A stretch of DNA of 64,000 nucleotides. It comes from Eubacterium limosum (GTDB taxonomy: Bacteria; Bacillota; Clostridia; Eubacteriales; Eubacteriaceae). The position numbers and the translations under genes are program-made. Location of the stretch: the NCBI RefSeq assembly GCF_000807675.2, contig NZ_CP019962.1, positions 930,001 to 994,000 of the forward strand. Direction: 5' to 3'. Under the pieces are notes generated by a model. It saw only the letters and a program-made list of their open reading frames with translations. It was not told the DNA's origin and made no database searches. This document shows, piece by piece, positions 24,725 through 33,522 of the stretch (the first letter of the stretch is position 1; each line of letters begins with the position of its first letter).

Positions 24725-24753
24725 TTGCATATTATTTCAATCTATTCTATAAT
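24725..24753 (+). promoter_or_regulatory. Promoter of the structured RNA region
   Basis: TTGCAT (24725-24730), exactly 17 bases, TATAAT (24748-24753). No coding gene follows for more than 700 bases, so it drives a noncoding or long leader transcript. Confidence 0.75.
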
Positions 24754-24773
24754 AAAGAGTATAGAAATAAAAA

Positions 24774-24975
24774 TTGCGGCATCCGCATTGTGGGATCAGC
24801 ACAATGTGGCATGCGGTGTCTGGGCACCACACCTCCGAGGAGTACCGCAAAGTTAATTATATGCTATTTTCCTTTTTTATTCAATAGCTGTACTTAATTT
24901 TGTGATATTGTTGAGTTTTTTCTTGAACTTTCTTAACTGTGTGTGGGTAGCTGCCATGCGCAGTTTTTATTTTCC
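24774..24975 (+). ncRNA. Candidate structured RNA, unit 1
   Basis: Starts just after a consensus promoter. TTGCGGC (24774) pairs with GTACCGCAA (24842-24850), enclosing CCGCATTGTG / CACAATGTGG, GGTG / CACC and CTC / GAG hairpins; an AT-rich linker leads to a terminator CTGTGTGTGG / CCATGCGCAG plus TTTTT (24937-24967). Unit 2 downstream repeats the same order. I tested it by eye against c-di-GMP-I, c-di-GMP-II, T-box, SAM, TPP, ZTP and SRP patterns and found no match, so class unknown. Confidence 0.5.
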
Positions 24976-25130
24976 GAAAGGACGGACGGATGATGGATAG
25001 CCTCAGCCCATTCGATCCTGTCGCGTCTGCTATGTTTTCTAATTCTTAAACCCTTATCCGATGGCTTTATCTGATAAAAAGTACATGATTAAAAGGGTAA
25101 GGGAGAGAAAGCGTAAACGAACAAATAAAA

Positions 25131-25390
25131 AAGCGGCGGCATCCAGCCAGGCATCCGACCTCCTGACTGGCTTGCTTCAGGTGAAAACACCACCCTACAC
25201 AACGGGCTACAGCCACGTACCGCACGTTTTAATTTTACATGATTTTTCTCAATTAAACAAGACTTTTATGTAGATGATAAACGGGCGCAGTGTAAAGCAT
25301 TTTCAAATCAAGATAAGATAGGGATATCTGGATTATTTTTTGAAGCTGTGTATGGGTATTTACAACAAACCTTGCATGGCTTTTTTGTTT
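25131..25390 (+). ncRNA. Candidate structured RNA, unit 2 (tandem relative of unit 1)
   Basis: GCGGCATCC (25136-25144) and GTACCGCA (25217-25224) bracket an AGCCAG / CTGGCT hairpin and a GGTG-AAAA-CACC hairpin, matching unit 1 in order and end motifs although the stems differ in sequence. The linker again begins GTTTTAATT, and a terminator-like stem GCTGTGTATGG / CCTTGCATGGC plus TTTTTT ends it (25344-25386). Covariation-like differences support an RNA rather than a protein. The 70-codon frame at 25061-25273 is therefore not called. Confidence 0.5.
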
Positions 25391-25395
25391 GTGAA

Positions 25396-25446
25396 GTTTA
25401 CGGAGGATGACGGGGAGAGCTTACTCTCCCCTGAAAATCCGCAAAC
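25396..25446 (+). promoter_or_regulatory. Nested hairpin in the leader of the XRE gene
   Basis: An outer stem GTTTACGGA / TCCGCAAAC encloses a perfect GGGGAGAG-CTTA-CTCTCCCC hairpin (25412-25431). There is no T-run, so it is not a terminator; it lies 49 bases before the ATG of the XRE gene. Confidence 0.5.
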
Positions 25447-25494
25447 GGAACACCGCTAAAAATAATCTATTCACATAGATGGGGAGGAAATTAA

Positions 25495-25833
25495 ATGCAA
25501 GAGCTAGATCACAAGGCCATGGGCCTGCGTATCCGCAAGCAAAGAACGTTTCTGAACATGTCCCGGGAGGAGCTGGCTAAAAAGCTTGATATTACACCAA
25601 CTTTTTTAGCCGATATCGAGCTGGGTACAAAGGGCTTTTCATTAAAGAGCCTGAACCGTTTCTGCCATGTTTTAAAAATGTCGGCAGACGCCATTCTCTA
25701 TGGTCCCAAGGACTATATGGGAACAAGATACTCTGAGGTTTTGGAACTGCTGGAACGCTGCCCCAGGGAGAAGGGCAGATATGCAGAGGAAATTTTGACA
25801 TTGTTTCTTTTAAGCCACGATCCGGTGGAGTAG
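25495..25833 (+). CDS. Small XRE-family helix-turn-helix regulator
   Basis: 112 residues. Residues 8-65 form a Cro/C1 HTH (LGIRIRKQR-like start, MSREELAKKLDITPTFLADIELG, then KSLNRFCHVLKMSADAILYG). The C-terminal 45 residues are acidic. Strong GGGGAGG ribosome site. It follows the tandem structured RNAs and has its own terminator at 25854, so it is a single-gene unit with a long structured leader. Target unknown; the pilus operon is nearby. Confidence 0.87.
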   Translation: MQELDHKAMGLRIRKQRTFLNMSREELAKKLDITPTFLADIELGTKGFSLKSLNRFCHVLKMSADAILYGPKDYMGTRYSEVLELLERCPREKGRYAEEILTLFLLSHDPVE

Positions 25834-25853
25834 AGGGGAAGAAACAAAGAGAG

Positions 25854-25884
25854 AAGGGCTGTGGAATTACCACGGCCCTTTTTT
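25854..25884 (+). terminator. Terminator of the XRE gene
   Basis: AAGGGCTGTGG / CCACGGCCCTT stem followed by six T. Confidence 0.87.
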
Positions 25885-25944
25885 GAAAATTACAATAAAA
25901 ACATCCACGGAGTCAATATAGTTGATTGACTCTTAAAATTTAAT

Positions 25945-27762
25945 TTACAAAGAAAAATAGTATTGTTTTATTTTTTGTGCCATCATTTTACGGCGTTCTA
26001 ATAAAAATGTTGGATAATCAGAAGCGTTCATACTGATAATACTCTGGGGAATGCAGTTTGTTTCCAGGTTATCAAACAGTTGAGCTTCATCAAGAATAGT
26101 GCCTACCGTCATATTCTTATTCTGACATTGAAGTAAGGCGGATCTGAAATATTCATTTGGCGCTTTTCTTCCAATGGCAATGTTCACACCAGTATCTAAA
26201 TAGGTATAATTAGCTACTTGGTTATAATCTGTTTTATTGGAAAAACCATTTTGTTTTAGATATTCTTTGGGGAAGATATGATGGACATCCCCTGCAGATA
26301 GAAGACTGCTTACTCTGGTGCTGTTTGATAATAACGAGTTATCATTGTTGAAAATTTGTGCGGCAATATAAGTATTAAAAAATGGGCTATTTGTAGATGA
26401 TGTCTCAAGATTTTGAACTAAACGAACATTCCAAAAAGTATCGGCCAACATCGAATCTTCATTTTCATTAAAAAAGGAAATAAACCCTTTGCTTGCGATG
26501 TTTCTTAAATCCCGATCCATTTGTGATTCAGGAGATCCGATGTAGCGGCTTGTTAAGGTTGCAAGGACAAACCACTTTTGAACATATTTTTTGACTTGAA
26601 TTTTTGGGACTTCGCGGGAGTTTTGCAGCATTAAAAAGAGCGTATAGGCGAAATCTAAAGTCATTTTAGAATTTAGCAGTTTAGATGAGATATATCCTGC
26701 GGATTTAATGGCAACCAAAAACTGTTCGAAATGGTATTGGTTCATAAAATTCATAACGCCGGTATTTAACTTTTCAAAACTACTGGCAGCAATTTCCTCC
26801 TTAAATTTACGATCAACAAAATCACGCCCTGATAAAAGGCTTACAAGGTCACCAAGCTTTCCTCGACCAAATATATGCATAAAAGAGACTCTGAGCATAT
26901 CATTATAGTCTGGATCATAAATTTCTTCATTATCATTTTTCAACCAACTTAATTTTGAGGCATAAGGACTGTTCATAAAGTCAGGATCTCTTTTTTCAAG
27001 CTGTGAATAGAAGGAAGGATCGACGGCCAAATGACAAAAGTAGTCGATGGCTTTCCTTAGCAGAGTGCCACCATAGTTGTCATCAGCAGCAATTTTTGAC
27101 ATAGCAAAGTCTGCTTCATTCAAACGCTTGCCTTGGGAGTTAATACGCACAAATATTTCAGTTACTTCACTGATATCCAATTGAGGAACTAGAGTAATAG
27201 CGCCAAGTTGACAGCTTTTAATGGACAGCAGTTGAGAAACTGCACTATCAACAAGGTCTTCATCGGCATCAGGATTCTCATGTAAATAATGGTTGATAAA
27301 TTTTCTTGTGGAAAAAGTATCTTGAAATACCTCTGAAACATCTGAAATCCAGGCAGAACTGTTAATATGAGCTGGGGTTTGAACGGCGAAACGATCCTCA
27401 TTGTCGTTTACCAATGGGTTGAAAGCGATTTTGATACGCTTTTCGTTGTAATCTTCGTCTAAAATGGAATAGCCTGCAATTGCAGTCATTAAGGCGGTAA
27501 TCCGTTGTTGACCGTCAATCAGCACTTTTTTACCAACAGCATCTTTTCCATTTTTCAAACGTACATCTGGATTTTGCCATATAATGAGATAACCTGTGGG
27601 ATAGCCGTTGTATAATGAGTCAATTAAATCGCGAACGTGTTTCCCTTTCCAGACAAAAGGTCTTTGAATCTCGGGTATGGCAATATCACCAGCGTTAATG
27701 TAACCTAAAATTGAGCTTACAGAGTATTGTGTAACAGAATATTTATCATAAGCAGCAGGCAT
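25945..27762 (-). CDS. DUF262/HNH (GmrSD-like) defence protein
   Basis: 605 residues. The N-terminal DUF262 region contains IPEIQRPFVWKGKHVRDLIDSL and the nucleotide-binding motif LIDGQQRITALM; the C-terminal region carries DVHHIFPKEYL and TYLDTGVN, resembling the DUF1524/HNH nuclease. This is the single-chain GmrSD layout seen in type IV restriction and BrxU/SspE-like nucleases, which hydrolyse nucleotides and cut modified or foreign DNA. It lies 80 bases after a type IIL-like restriction-methyltransferase on the same strand, so the two form one defence operon. Confidence 0.82.
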   Translation of the reverse strand: MPAAYDKYSVTQYSVSSILGYINAGDIAIPEIQRPFVWKGKHVRDLIDSLYNGYPTGYLIIWQNPDVRLKNGKDAVGKKVLIDGQQRITALMTAIAGYSILDEDYNEKRIKIAFNPLVNDNEDRFAVQTPAHINSSAWISDVSEVFQDTFSTRKFINHYLHENPDADEDLVDSAVSQLLSIKSCQLGAITLVPQLDISEVTEIFVRINSQGKRLNEADFAMSKIAADDNYGGTLLRKAIDYFCHLAVDPSFYSQLEKRDPDFMNSPYASKLSWLKNDNEEIYDPDYNDMLRVSFMHIFGRGKLGDLVSLLSGRDFVDRKFKEEIAASSFEKLNTGVMNFMNQYHFEQFLVAIKSAGYISSKLLNSKMTLDFAYTLFLMLQNSREVPKIQVKKYVQKWFVLATLTSRYIGSPESQMDRDLRNIASKGFISFFNENEDSMLADTFWNVRLVQNLETSSTNSPFFNTYIAAQIFNNDNSLLSNSTRVSSLLSAGDVHHIFPKEYLKQNGFSNKTDYNQVANYTYLDTGVNIAIGRKAPNEYFRSALLQCQNKNMTVGTILDEAQLFDNLETNCIPQSIISMNASDYPTFLLERRKMMAQKIKQYYFSL

Positions 27763-27842
27763 TTGAATCCTCCTATTAGTTGTTGTAGTGTTATTTGAAA
27801 TAAATTTAGTACAATATATTTAAAAAAATAGTATTAAGCAGT

Positions 27843-30632
27843 TTAGCTGTCCAAGTTTGAGACAAGCTTTTGATATAGCCGCATTAGCTCAGCAACACAT
27901 TGGGCTTCTGAGGTATCTTTGACCGATAAACCATAAGCTTGCATCACGGCGCGATCATTGAGTTGATGTGCTTTTCGAAGCTCCGCTGGCATAGTGGCTT
28001 CATCATAGAGGTCGGCAAGGGAGCAGTCGGGATAGAGAGCCCGGGCATCTAAAATAGCCTGGGCGGTTTGTTCGATTTTAGATTTTTGAACTTCCGTTGG
28101 AGTGGGCCAGGGGAAGTTGTTATAAACAATATCTTTTGAATAACGGTAGTCACTTTTTAGGCGCCCAGCAACTGCTCGCATCCATGCCATATGTACATTA
28201 GAAGTAAGAAGGCCAAAATGATATATTAAAGCATCTTCTATAATCGTTGCTGAATCCGTTGGGATTATTTTACTATCGAGAAACCCTAAAGGAATGTATC
28301 TTCTGTTTTCTGATGAGACCCTTGGAATAATAATGTAATTTTCAGGATTTTTTACTTCTCGAAATAAAGTAGGTGTGTTTGCTAGTTTTTGTCTGTCTGG
28401 CGCACCTTTTAACCGATCTTGCCTACAAGCTTCAACCCGTCGTATAACCTCAGGCATTTTTCTGATTTCAGATGGGGTTGCGCCAACTAACCAGAGACAG
28501 TATCTAAGCTTATTATTAATATATTCTGTTGCACCTGTCAGTTGTTTAATATATTTTTTTGCTGAGGGTTCTCTTCTTAAAAAGTCGTCGTATTCATCTG
28601 CTTCGATAATTAAATTACCGCCATCAGCAGGACGATTTCCAGTTGTCATTGAAGGTACGTGACATAAAGCTTTTTTTCTACTTTCAATAAAAACTAAAGG
28701 CGCATCAATTAAGTAAGGGCTAATATTTTCAACGACATGCTTAACCATCCCATCTATATAAATTACTTGGTTTTTTGAATTGAAGGCTTGACTGAACCCC
28801 ACAATTACACAGTGTACAGCAGCTTTTTCTTTTGCTTCGCTACTCCATTTAAAGGTTCTGTAAGCAAAATCAATATGAATACCAAAACGGTCATAAAGCG
28901 GCTTCCACACACCAGCAACCTGTTCGCCCTGTGTGATGGAATTTGTTGAAACAAAGGCGGTGCGGATTTTGACTTTATCCATGAATTGGGCAGCTTTAAA
29001 ATACCAGCCTGCCACATAATCAATTTTGCCAGCAGTTTTATAAGGTTTTCCTTCTTCATCAATATAAATTGAACGGATCTCCTGCTTTTGAGCCGGCGTT
29101 TGAAGGGAATAGCCAATAAACGGAGGATTTCCCATAATGTAATTTACATTTTCTTTGGGAACGACGCTTTCCCAATCTAGCTGTAGTGCGTTGGCTTCAA
29201 TAATATTGGCATAAGACTTTAATGGAAGAAAGTCTAAACTAATGTGGATAACATTTTCGGTTTCTTTCATCATCTGTGATTCTGCAATCCATAATGCTGT
29301 CTTAGCAACGGTCACGGCAAAGTCATTAATTTCAATACCATAAAACTGGCTGATGGATACCTGTATTGGGCTGTATGCCTGGTCTGTAAAGCCAATTTGA
29401 CCATAAGTGATCGCTTCTAAAACCTTATTTTCTAGTCTTCTTAAAGAAAGATAGGTTTCAGTCAAGAAATTGCCAGAGCCACAGGCGGGATCTAAAAATT
29501 GCAAACTCCCCAATTTGGCCTGATACTCTTTTAGTTTTTTCTCACGCGTTTTATCCACTGAAACGGATTTTATATCTTCTAATTCTTTACGTAAATCGTC
29601 AAGAAATAGCGGATCAATGACTTTATGAATGTTTTCGATGGAAGTATAGTGCATTCCCCCGGAACGTCTTGTTTCAGGGTTTAAGGTGCTTTCAAAAACA
29701 GCGCCAAAAATAGTAGGGCTGATTTCACTCCAATTAAAGTCATCACTGGCCTTTTCGAGCAGGAGTTCCTTTATCTTTTCGTTAAACTGGGGTATTTCAA
29801 TGTTTTCGTCTGAAAACAAACCGCCATTAACATAAGGGAATGAGGCAAGCAGAGGGTCCATATAAGGGTCGCGGTTTTCTGGTTTGGTGTCTAGAACCTT
29901 AAAAAGGTCTATCAGGGCGCGTCTTAAGTCTCTTGCTTCGAAGCGGCTGAGGTAATCATAAAATTTACTGTGTTTACCAAATATATCGGCATCTTCGGCA
30001 TACAAACAAAATACAAGGCGGACGCAAAGCATATTTAAACTTTTTAACGATTCTTCATTTGCAGGATTTAGATATTGTTTTAAAATTTCATCGTATAATA
30101 GCCCTACAATTTCGCCCGCTTGAATTGAAATTTCCATTTCCCGCTTTAAATGCTCGTTTCCGGTGTCAACAAGAAAAGCAAGACGATAATACTCAGTGGG
30201 AAGATTTTCAAGTAAAATTTCTTCGGGTTCATTTGCAGGATTTTCCATATCATAAACGAGAAAAGTACTAAAGTTGCAGGTTACAATCCAGCGTGGGCGT
30301 TGAGAATAAGGCAGCTCAGCTGCATACCGTTTCGCCTGCTGTATAGGCTTTAGCAGTGTACCATCGGATTGCTTAATAGGCTTTCTCAGATCTTTTCCTA
30401 ATCCCTTTTGTTCAATGAGTACATGCGTAGAGGGTATAATGCCATCAATAAAACTGGTATGATCCAGGTGAACCTGATCTTCAAATACAATGAAGTTTTC
30501 TGGCTCCTCGATGCCATACACATTTCGAAGTAAAGCAAGCCAAAATTTCTGACTTTCTCCCTTTTCATAACCTTTACCTTTCCAAGTATCTGCAAATTTT
30601 TTAGCAGCAATTCGTTGTAAATTGTCCGTCAT
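27843..30632 (-). CDS. MmeI-like type IIL restriction-modification protein (fused nuclease and N6-adenine methyltransferase)
   Basis: 929 residues, the length of MmeI-family enzymes. An N-terminal PD-(D/E)xK-type segment is visible (FIDGIIPSTHVLIEQKGLGK: D then ExK). The central methyltransferase has motif I LDPACGSGNFLTE (about 380) and motif IV MGNPPFIGY (about 503), typical of N6-adenine methyltransferases. The last 250 residues would be the target recognition domain. One polypeptide would thus recognise, methylate and cut. Partner of the DUF262 gene downstream. Confidence 0.85.
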   Translation of the reverse strand: MTDNLQRIAAKKFADTWKGKGYEKGESQKFWLALLRNVYGIEEPENFIVFEDQVHLDHTSFIDGIIPSTHVLIEQKGLGKDLRKPIKQSDGTLLKPIQQAKRYAAELPYSQRPRWIVTCNFSTFLVYDMENPANEPEEILLENLPTEYYRLAFLVDTGNEHLKREMEISIQAGEIVGLLYDEILKQYLNPANEESLKSLNMLCVRLVFCLYAEDADIFGKHSKFYDYLSRFEARDLRRALIDLFKVLDTKPENRDPYMDPLLASFPYVNGGLFSDENIEIPQFNEKIKELLLEKASDDFNWSEISPTIFGAVFESTLNPETRRSGGMHYTSIENIHKVIDPLFLDDLRKELEDIKSVSVDKTREKKLKEYQAKLGSLQFLDPACGSGNFLTETYLSLRRLENKVLEAITYGQIGFTDQAYSPIQVSISQFYGIEINDFAVTVAKTALWIAESQMMKETENVIHISLDFLPLKSYANIIEANALQLDWESVVPKENVNYIMGNPPFIGYSLQTPAQKQEIRSIYIDEEGKPYKTAGKIDYVAGWYFKAAQFMDKVKIRTAFVSTNSITQGEQVAGVWKPLYDRFGIHIDFAYRTFKWSSEAKEKAAVHCVIVGFSQAFNSKNQVIYIDGMVKHVVENISPYLIDAPLVFIESRKKALCHVPSMTTGNRPADGGNLIIEADEYDDFLRREPSAKKYIKQLTGATEYINNKLRYCLWLVGATPSEIRKMPEVIRRVEACRQDRLKGAPDRQKLANTPTLFREVKNPENYIIIPRVSSENRRYIPLGFLDSKIIPTDSATIIEDALIYHFGLLTSNVHMAWMRAVAGRLKSDYRYSKDIVYNNFPWPTPTEVQKSKIEQTAQAILDARALYPDCSLADLYDEATMPAELRKAHQLNDRAVMQAYGLSVKDTSEAQCVAELMRLYQKLVSNLDS

Positions 30633-30886
30633 CTATATATCTCCCATTAAAGCAGAATTATTTCTAGTGTTAGAATTAAGTATAGCATACTGGCTAAAGA
30701 AATATAATATTTATGAAAAATTTGAATAGATATTTTATTGTTTTAAAAACGGAGATAGCGGGAAAGAAAAGCCGCTCTCAGAAGCATTGACAAGCGGATT
30801 AGAATGGTTATAATATATTTTAGAATATAAAAAAGATTGCATGGCAGTGATGTTTGCAAAATACACGGAATGAGGAGGAGCTTTAT

Positions 30887-31528
30887 ATGACAAAAGAGAA
30901 ACGGGCCCTGGCAATCATTGACCGGCTCAAAAAAGAATACCCTGATGCGGAGTGTAGTTTGGAGTATGACCAGAAAGAAGCTTGGCGGCTTTTGGTGAGC
31001 GTGCGGCTGGCGGCTCAATGCACTGACGCCCGCGTCAACGTGGTGGTTAAGGAGCTCTATGCAAAATTTCCGGATGTAACGGCCCTGGCTCAGGCAGAGC
31101 CTGAGGAAATCGAGGCCATTGTGCGGCCCTGCGGTCTTGGTAAAAGCAAAGCCAGAGATATCAGCGCCTGTATGAAGATTCTCCGGGACCAGTATGACGG
31201 GATGGTGCCAGATGACTTTGACGCGCTTTTAAAGCTGCCAGGCGTGGGAAGAAAAAGCGCAAACCTGATCGTGGGGGATGTTTTTGGAAAACCGGCTATT
31301 GTCACAGATACGCACTGCATTCGTCTGGTTAACCGGATGGGACTGGTGGAAAACATCAGGGACCCCAAAAAAGTGGAGATGGCACTGTGGAAGCTCATCC
31401 CGCCGGAAGAGGGCAACAGCTTTTGCCACCGCCTGGTCCTCCACGGGCGGGAAATTTGTACGGCCAGGACGAAGCCGCACTGTGAACGCTGCTGTCTGGC
31501 GGACATCTGTGAAAAAAATGGGGTTTAG
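30887..31528 (+). CDS. nth: Endonuclease III
   Basis: 213 residues from the ATG at 30887 with GAGGAGGAG upstream; an in-frame ATG at 30854 is less likely. The helix-hairpin-helix LLKLPGVGRKSANLIVG carries the catalytic lysine and VTDTHCIRLVNR the catalytic aspartate. The C-terminal [4Fe-4S] cluster is CTARTKPHC-ERC-CLADIC, with seven rather than six residues in the first gap. Removes oxidised pyrimidines in base excision repair. No operon partner is apparent. Confidence 0.95.
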   Translation: MTKEKRALAIIDRLKKEYPDAECSLEYDQKEAWRLLVSVRLAAQCTDARVNVVVKELYAKFPDVTALAQAEPEEIEAIVRPCGLGKSKARDISACMKILRDQYDGMVPDDFDALLKLPGVGRKSANLIVGDVFGKPAIVTDTHCIRLVNRMGLVENIRDPKKVEMALWKLIPPEEGNSFCHRLVLHGREICTARTKPHCERCCLADICEKNGV

Positions 31529-31987
31529 AGAAAACTGCTCTCTTAATGGGCTTGCAGGCAGGAGGCAGATGGCGTATGATTAAGTTAAATCAATGAAGAA
31601 TAAAGCAGCCAGGCATTGCCGCTGAAGATGAACTTTAAGCCAGCCGCCAAAAACGAATACGCTGATTTAGCTGAATGCGTTAAAGTGAATGGAAAGAAAA
31701 GTTGGAAAAGGCGCTTTGCTGGGTGTGTAGTTTACAGTGATTTAGAGATTAGCCAGTGCGATAAAGCTGGCACAATGTGATCCACTTTTGAGTTTAAAAC
31801 ATAAGTATCCGTTTTTGGGAAAGCGCGCGCCTGAAAACAGCTCAAAACTTCAAAAGGGGAGCACAAGAGCCGGAGCTGTCGAACAAATTCTGGAAAAGGG
31901 CCCGTTTAGAGTTTGATAACATGATGGTAACGGCAGAAAAAGTATGAAATTACAATTTGACTGGTAATAATGCTTTGCTTTATTAAG
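31529..31987. other. Intergenic region without a supported gene
   Basis: About 460 bases after nth. All frames are interrupted; no RNA gene, repeat or clear promoter was recognised. It might contain a decayed gene but nothing identifiable remains. Confidence 0.5.
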
Positions 31988-31990
31988 CGA

Positions 31991-32019
31991 GCCCTGGAAT
32001 GTTTTCCAGGGCTTTTTTT
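31991..32019. terminator. Hairpin terminator
   Basis: GCCCTGGAA / TTCCAGGGC followed by seven T on the + strand, overlapping the stop of the convergent small gene at 32018. Confidence 0.82.
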
Positions 32020-32344
32020 ATTTTTTGAAGTCTGTATTTGTATGGTAAAAATAATTTTGGGATTGTCCGTCATAGAGGGCGAGCTTCAGGGGCTTTCGGA
32101 TGATGGTCAGGGTGATGTCAGTGCTGCTGTGGAGGATGACCTTGGTTTTCTGAACCGTATAGGTTCCATTTCCATAAATGTTGGATTCAAAGGTTTCGTC
32201 CGGGTAAAGGGTGATGCAGCAGGTGGAATCGCCTTCTGGCAACCAACTGCCTGGCTGTATTTTCATCGTTGAGGTAACAATCAAAATCATCGAAAAAAAC
32301 AAGATAATGAAGATGGCTGCAATCAGATTGAATTTTTTGTCCAT
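32018..32344 (-). CDS. Hypothetical membrane-anchored small protein
   Basis: About 108 residues from the ATG at 32344, preceded by CGGAGGAG; a longer frame from 32401 has no ribosome site. An N-terminal hydrophobic helix (LIAAIFIILFFSMILIV) is followed by about 80 residues predicted outside, with YPDETFESNIYGNGTYTVQ, resembling small beta-rich lipocalin-like domains of unknown function. No family recognised. Confidence 0.65.
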   Translation of the reverse strand: MDKKFNLIAAIFIILFFSMILIVTSTMKIQPGSWLPEGDSTCCITLYPDETFESNIYGNGTYTVQKTKVILHSSTDITLTIIRKPLKLALYDGQSQNYFYHTNTDFKK

Positions 32345-32670
32345 ACGCTCCTCCGGCGATTTTTTCTTATTATAACAGAATAAATATAGCAAGTAAATCA
32401 ATTAAAATGCAATATTATGATTTTTAAATATTATATAATATTTAAAATTGATTAAAATTCTATAATATAAAAATATAAATTCTACATTATGGAATCAATG
32501 AAGTGGGTTTATTTGCTAAAGGCATTTTTGGGTTAAAAATCCCTTTTAATGAAGCACCTTAATTTTTATTATTTTTTTAGAAAATGGAATTGACAAAACC
32601 TGATTATGGAACTATAATACAAATATGGAATTAATGATTCCGTATTATGGAATACAGGAGGAAGTATTAA
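32345..32670. promoter_or_regulatory. Control region of the 2-oxoacid oxidoreductase operon
   Basis: AT-rich. TTGACA (32590-32595), 17 bases, TATAAT (32613-32618) is a perfect promoter. Just downstream TGGAAT-N5-ATTCCG (32626-32642) and a third TGGAAT at 32648-32653 form an operator repeated at 44974 and, in variant form, at 43145. An additional ATTCT/TGGAAT pair lies at 32479-32496. Confidence 0.82.
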
Positions 32671-33219
32671 ATGATTGAAATTCGTTGGCATGGTCGTGGG
32701 GGACAAGGTGCCTTCACAGCAGCCCGGCTCTTGGGAGATGCCGTTGTGTGCGACGATAAATCGGCGTTGGCTTTTCCATCGTTCGGCCCAGAACGTAGGG
32801 GGGCTCCGGTATTAGCTTTTACACGAATTGATGATGAGCCAATCAAGGATAGAAGCGATGTTGTCGATTGTGATTGTGCCATTGTGTTGGATGAGACGCT
32901 TTTAGGCGCGCCGGTTAAGGCGGGGTTAAAGCCTGGGGCAAAGGTGATTATCAATACAATGAAACCTGCAGAGGCATTTGATTTCAGCGACTGTGAGGAC
33001 TGCAAGGTTATAACCGTCGATGCGACAGGCCTTGCGCTGAAAATCCTTGGACGGCCCATCACAAATGTCCCTTTATTGGGTGCGCTGACAGCGGCCACAG
33101 AGTTGACAAGCCTTGACTCCATCTATAAGGCGATTGATACGCAGCTCCCTGAAAAGGTGCGGGCAAAAAATAAAACGCTTTTGGAAGAAACCTATAATAC
33201 TGTAAAGGAGGCACTCTAA
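32671..33219 (+). CDS. 2-oxoacid:ferredoxin oxidoreductase, gamma subunit
   Basis: 182 residues. IEIRWHGRGGQGAFTAARLLG is the hallmark of the gamma chain of the pyruvate/2-ketoisovalerate ferredoxin oxidoreductase family, with the SFGPERRGAPV motif. With the delta, alpha and beta genes downstream it makes the four-subunit enzyme that turns a 2-oxoacid plus CoA into acyl-CoA, CO2 and reduced ferredoxin. Substrate (pyruvate, 2-oxobutyrate, branched chain or other) cannot be decided from sequence by eye. First gene of an IclR-type regulated operon. Confidence 0.92.
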   Translation: MIEIRWHGRGGQGAFTAARLLGDAVVCDDKSALAFPSFGPERRGAPVLAFTRIDDEPIKDRSDVVDCDCAIVLDETLLGAPVKAGLKPGAKVIINTMKPAEAFDFSDCEDCKVITVDATGLALKILGRPITNVPLLGALTAATELTSLDSIYKAIDTQLPEKVRAKNKTLLEETYNTVKEAL

Positions 33220-33522
33220 ATGAACCGACCTAAATTATCGCCGCCACAGCCGGCAGGCACGATCGAGCAGCTGCCCATGGGGCCGTCAACACGATCAGGC
33301 CATCTGATTGACGTAAGCTCAGGGATGCGGACATTCCGGCCGGTGATCGACGCGGAAAAATGTGTTAACTGTCTGCGCTGCTTTTTAGTGTGTCCCGATG
33401 GCACCATTGATAAATCAGGAGACATCCTTGAAATAGATTATGATTACTGTAAAGGCTGCGGCGTTTGTGCGAAAGCATGTAAGGTTGAGGCCATTACAAT
33501 GATTAAGGAGGCAGACGCATGA
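33220..33522 (+). CDS. 2-oxoacid:ferredoxin oxidoreductase, delta (ferredoxin) subunit
   Basis: 100 residues with two CxxCxxCxxxC clusters: CVNCLRCFLVC and CKGCGVCAKAC. Delta chain relaying electrons from the TPP site to external ferredoxin. Starts directly after the gamma stop codon and overlaps alpha by four bases. Confidence 0.93.
   Translation: MNRPKLSPPQPAGTIEQLPMGPSTRSGHLIDVSSGMRTFRPVIDAEKCVNCLRCFLVCPDGTIDKSGDILEIDYDYCKGCGVCAKACKVEAITMIKEADA

Noticed and set aside
25061-25273. 70-codon frame between pilus operon and XRE gene
   Set aside because: No ribosome site, composition unlike protein, and it covers the second structured RNA unit.
24774-25390. Known riboswitch or T-box
   Set aside because: GTACCGC resembles the end of the T-box TGGNACCGCG motif, but no specifier region or TGG is present. 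No match to c-di-GMP, SAM, TPP, cobalamin or ZTP patterns by eye.
31970-32272. 100-codon plus-strand frame
   Set aside because: It begins in a terminator and is antisense to the better supported small membrane protein gene with its strong ribosome site.
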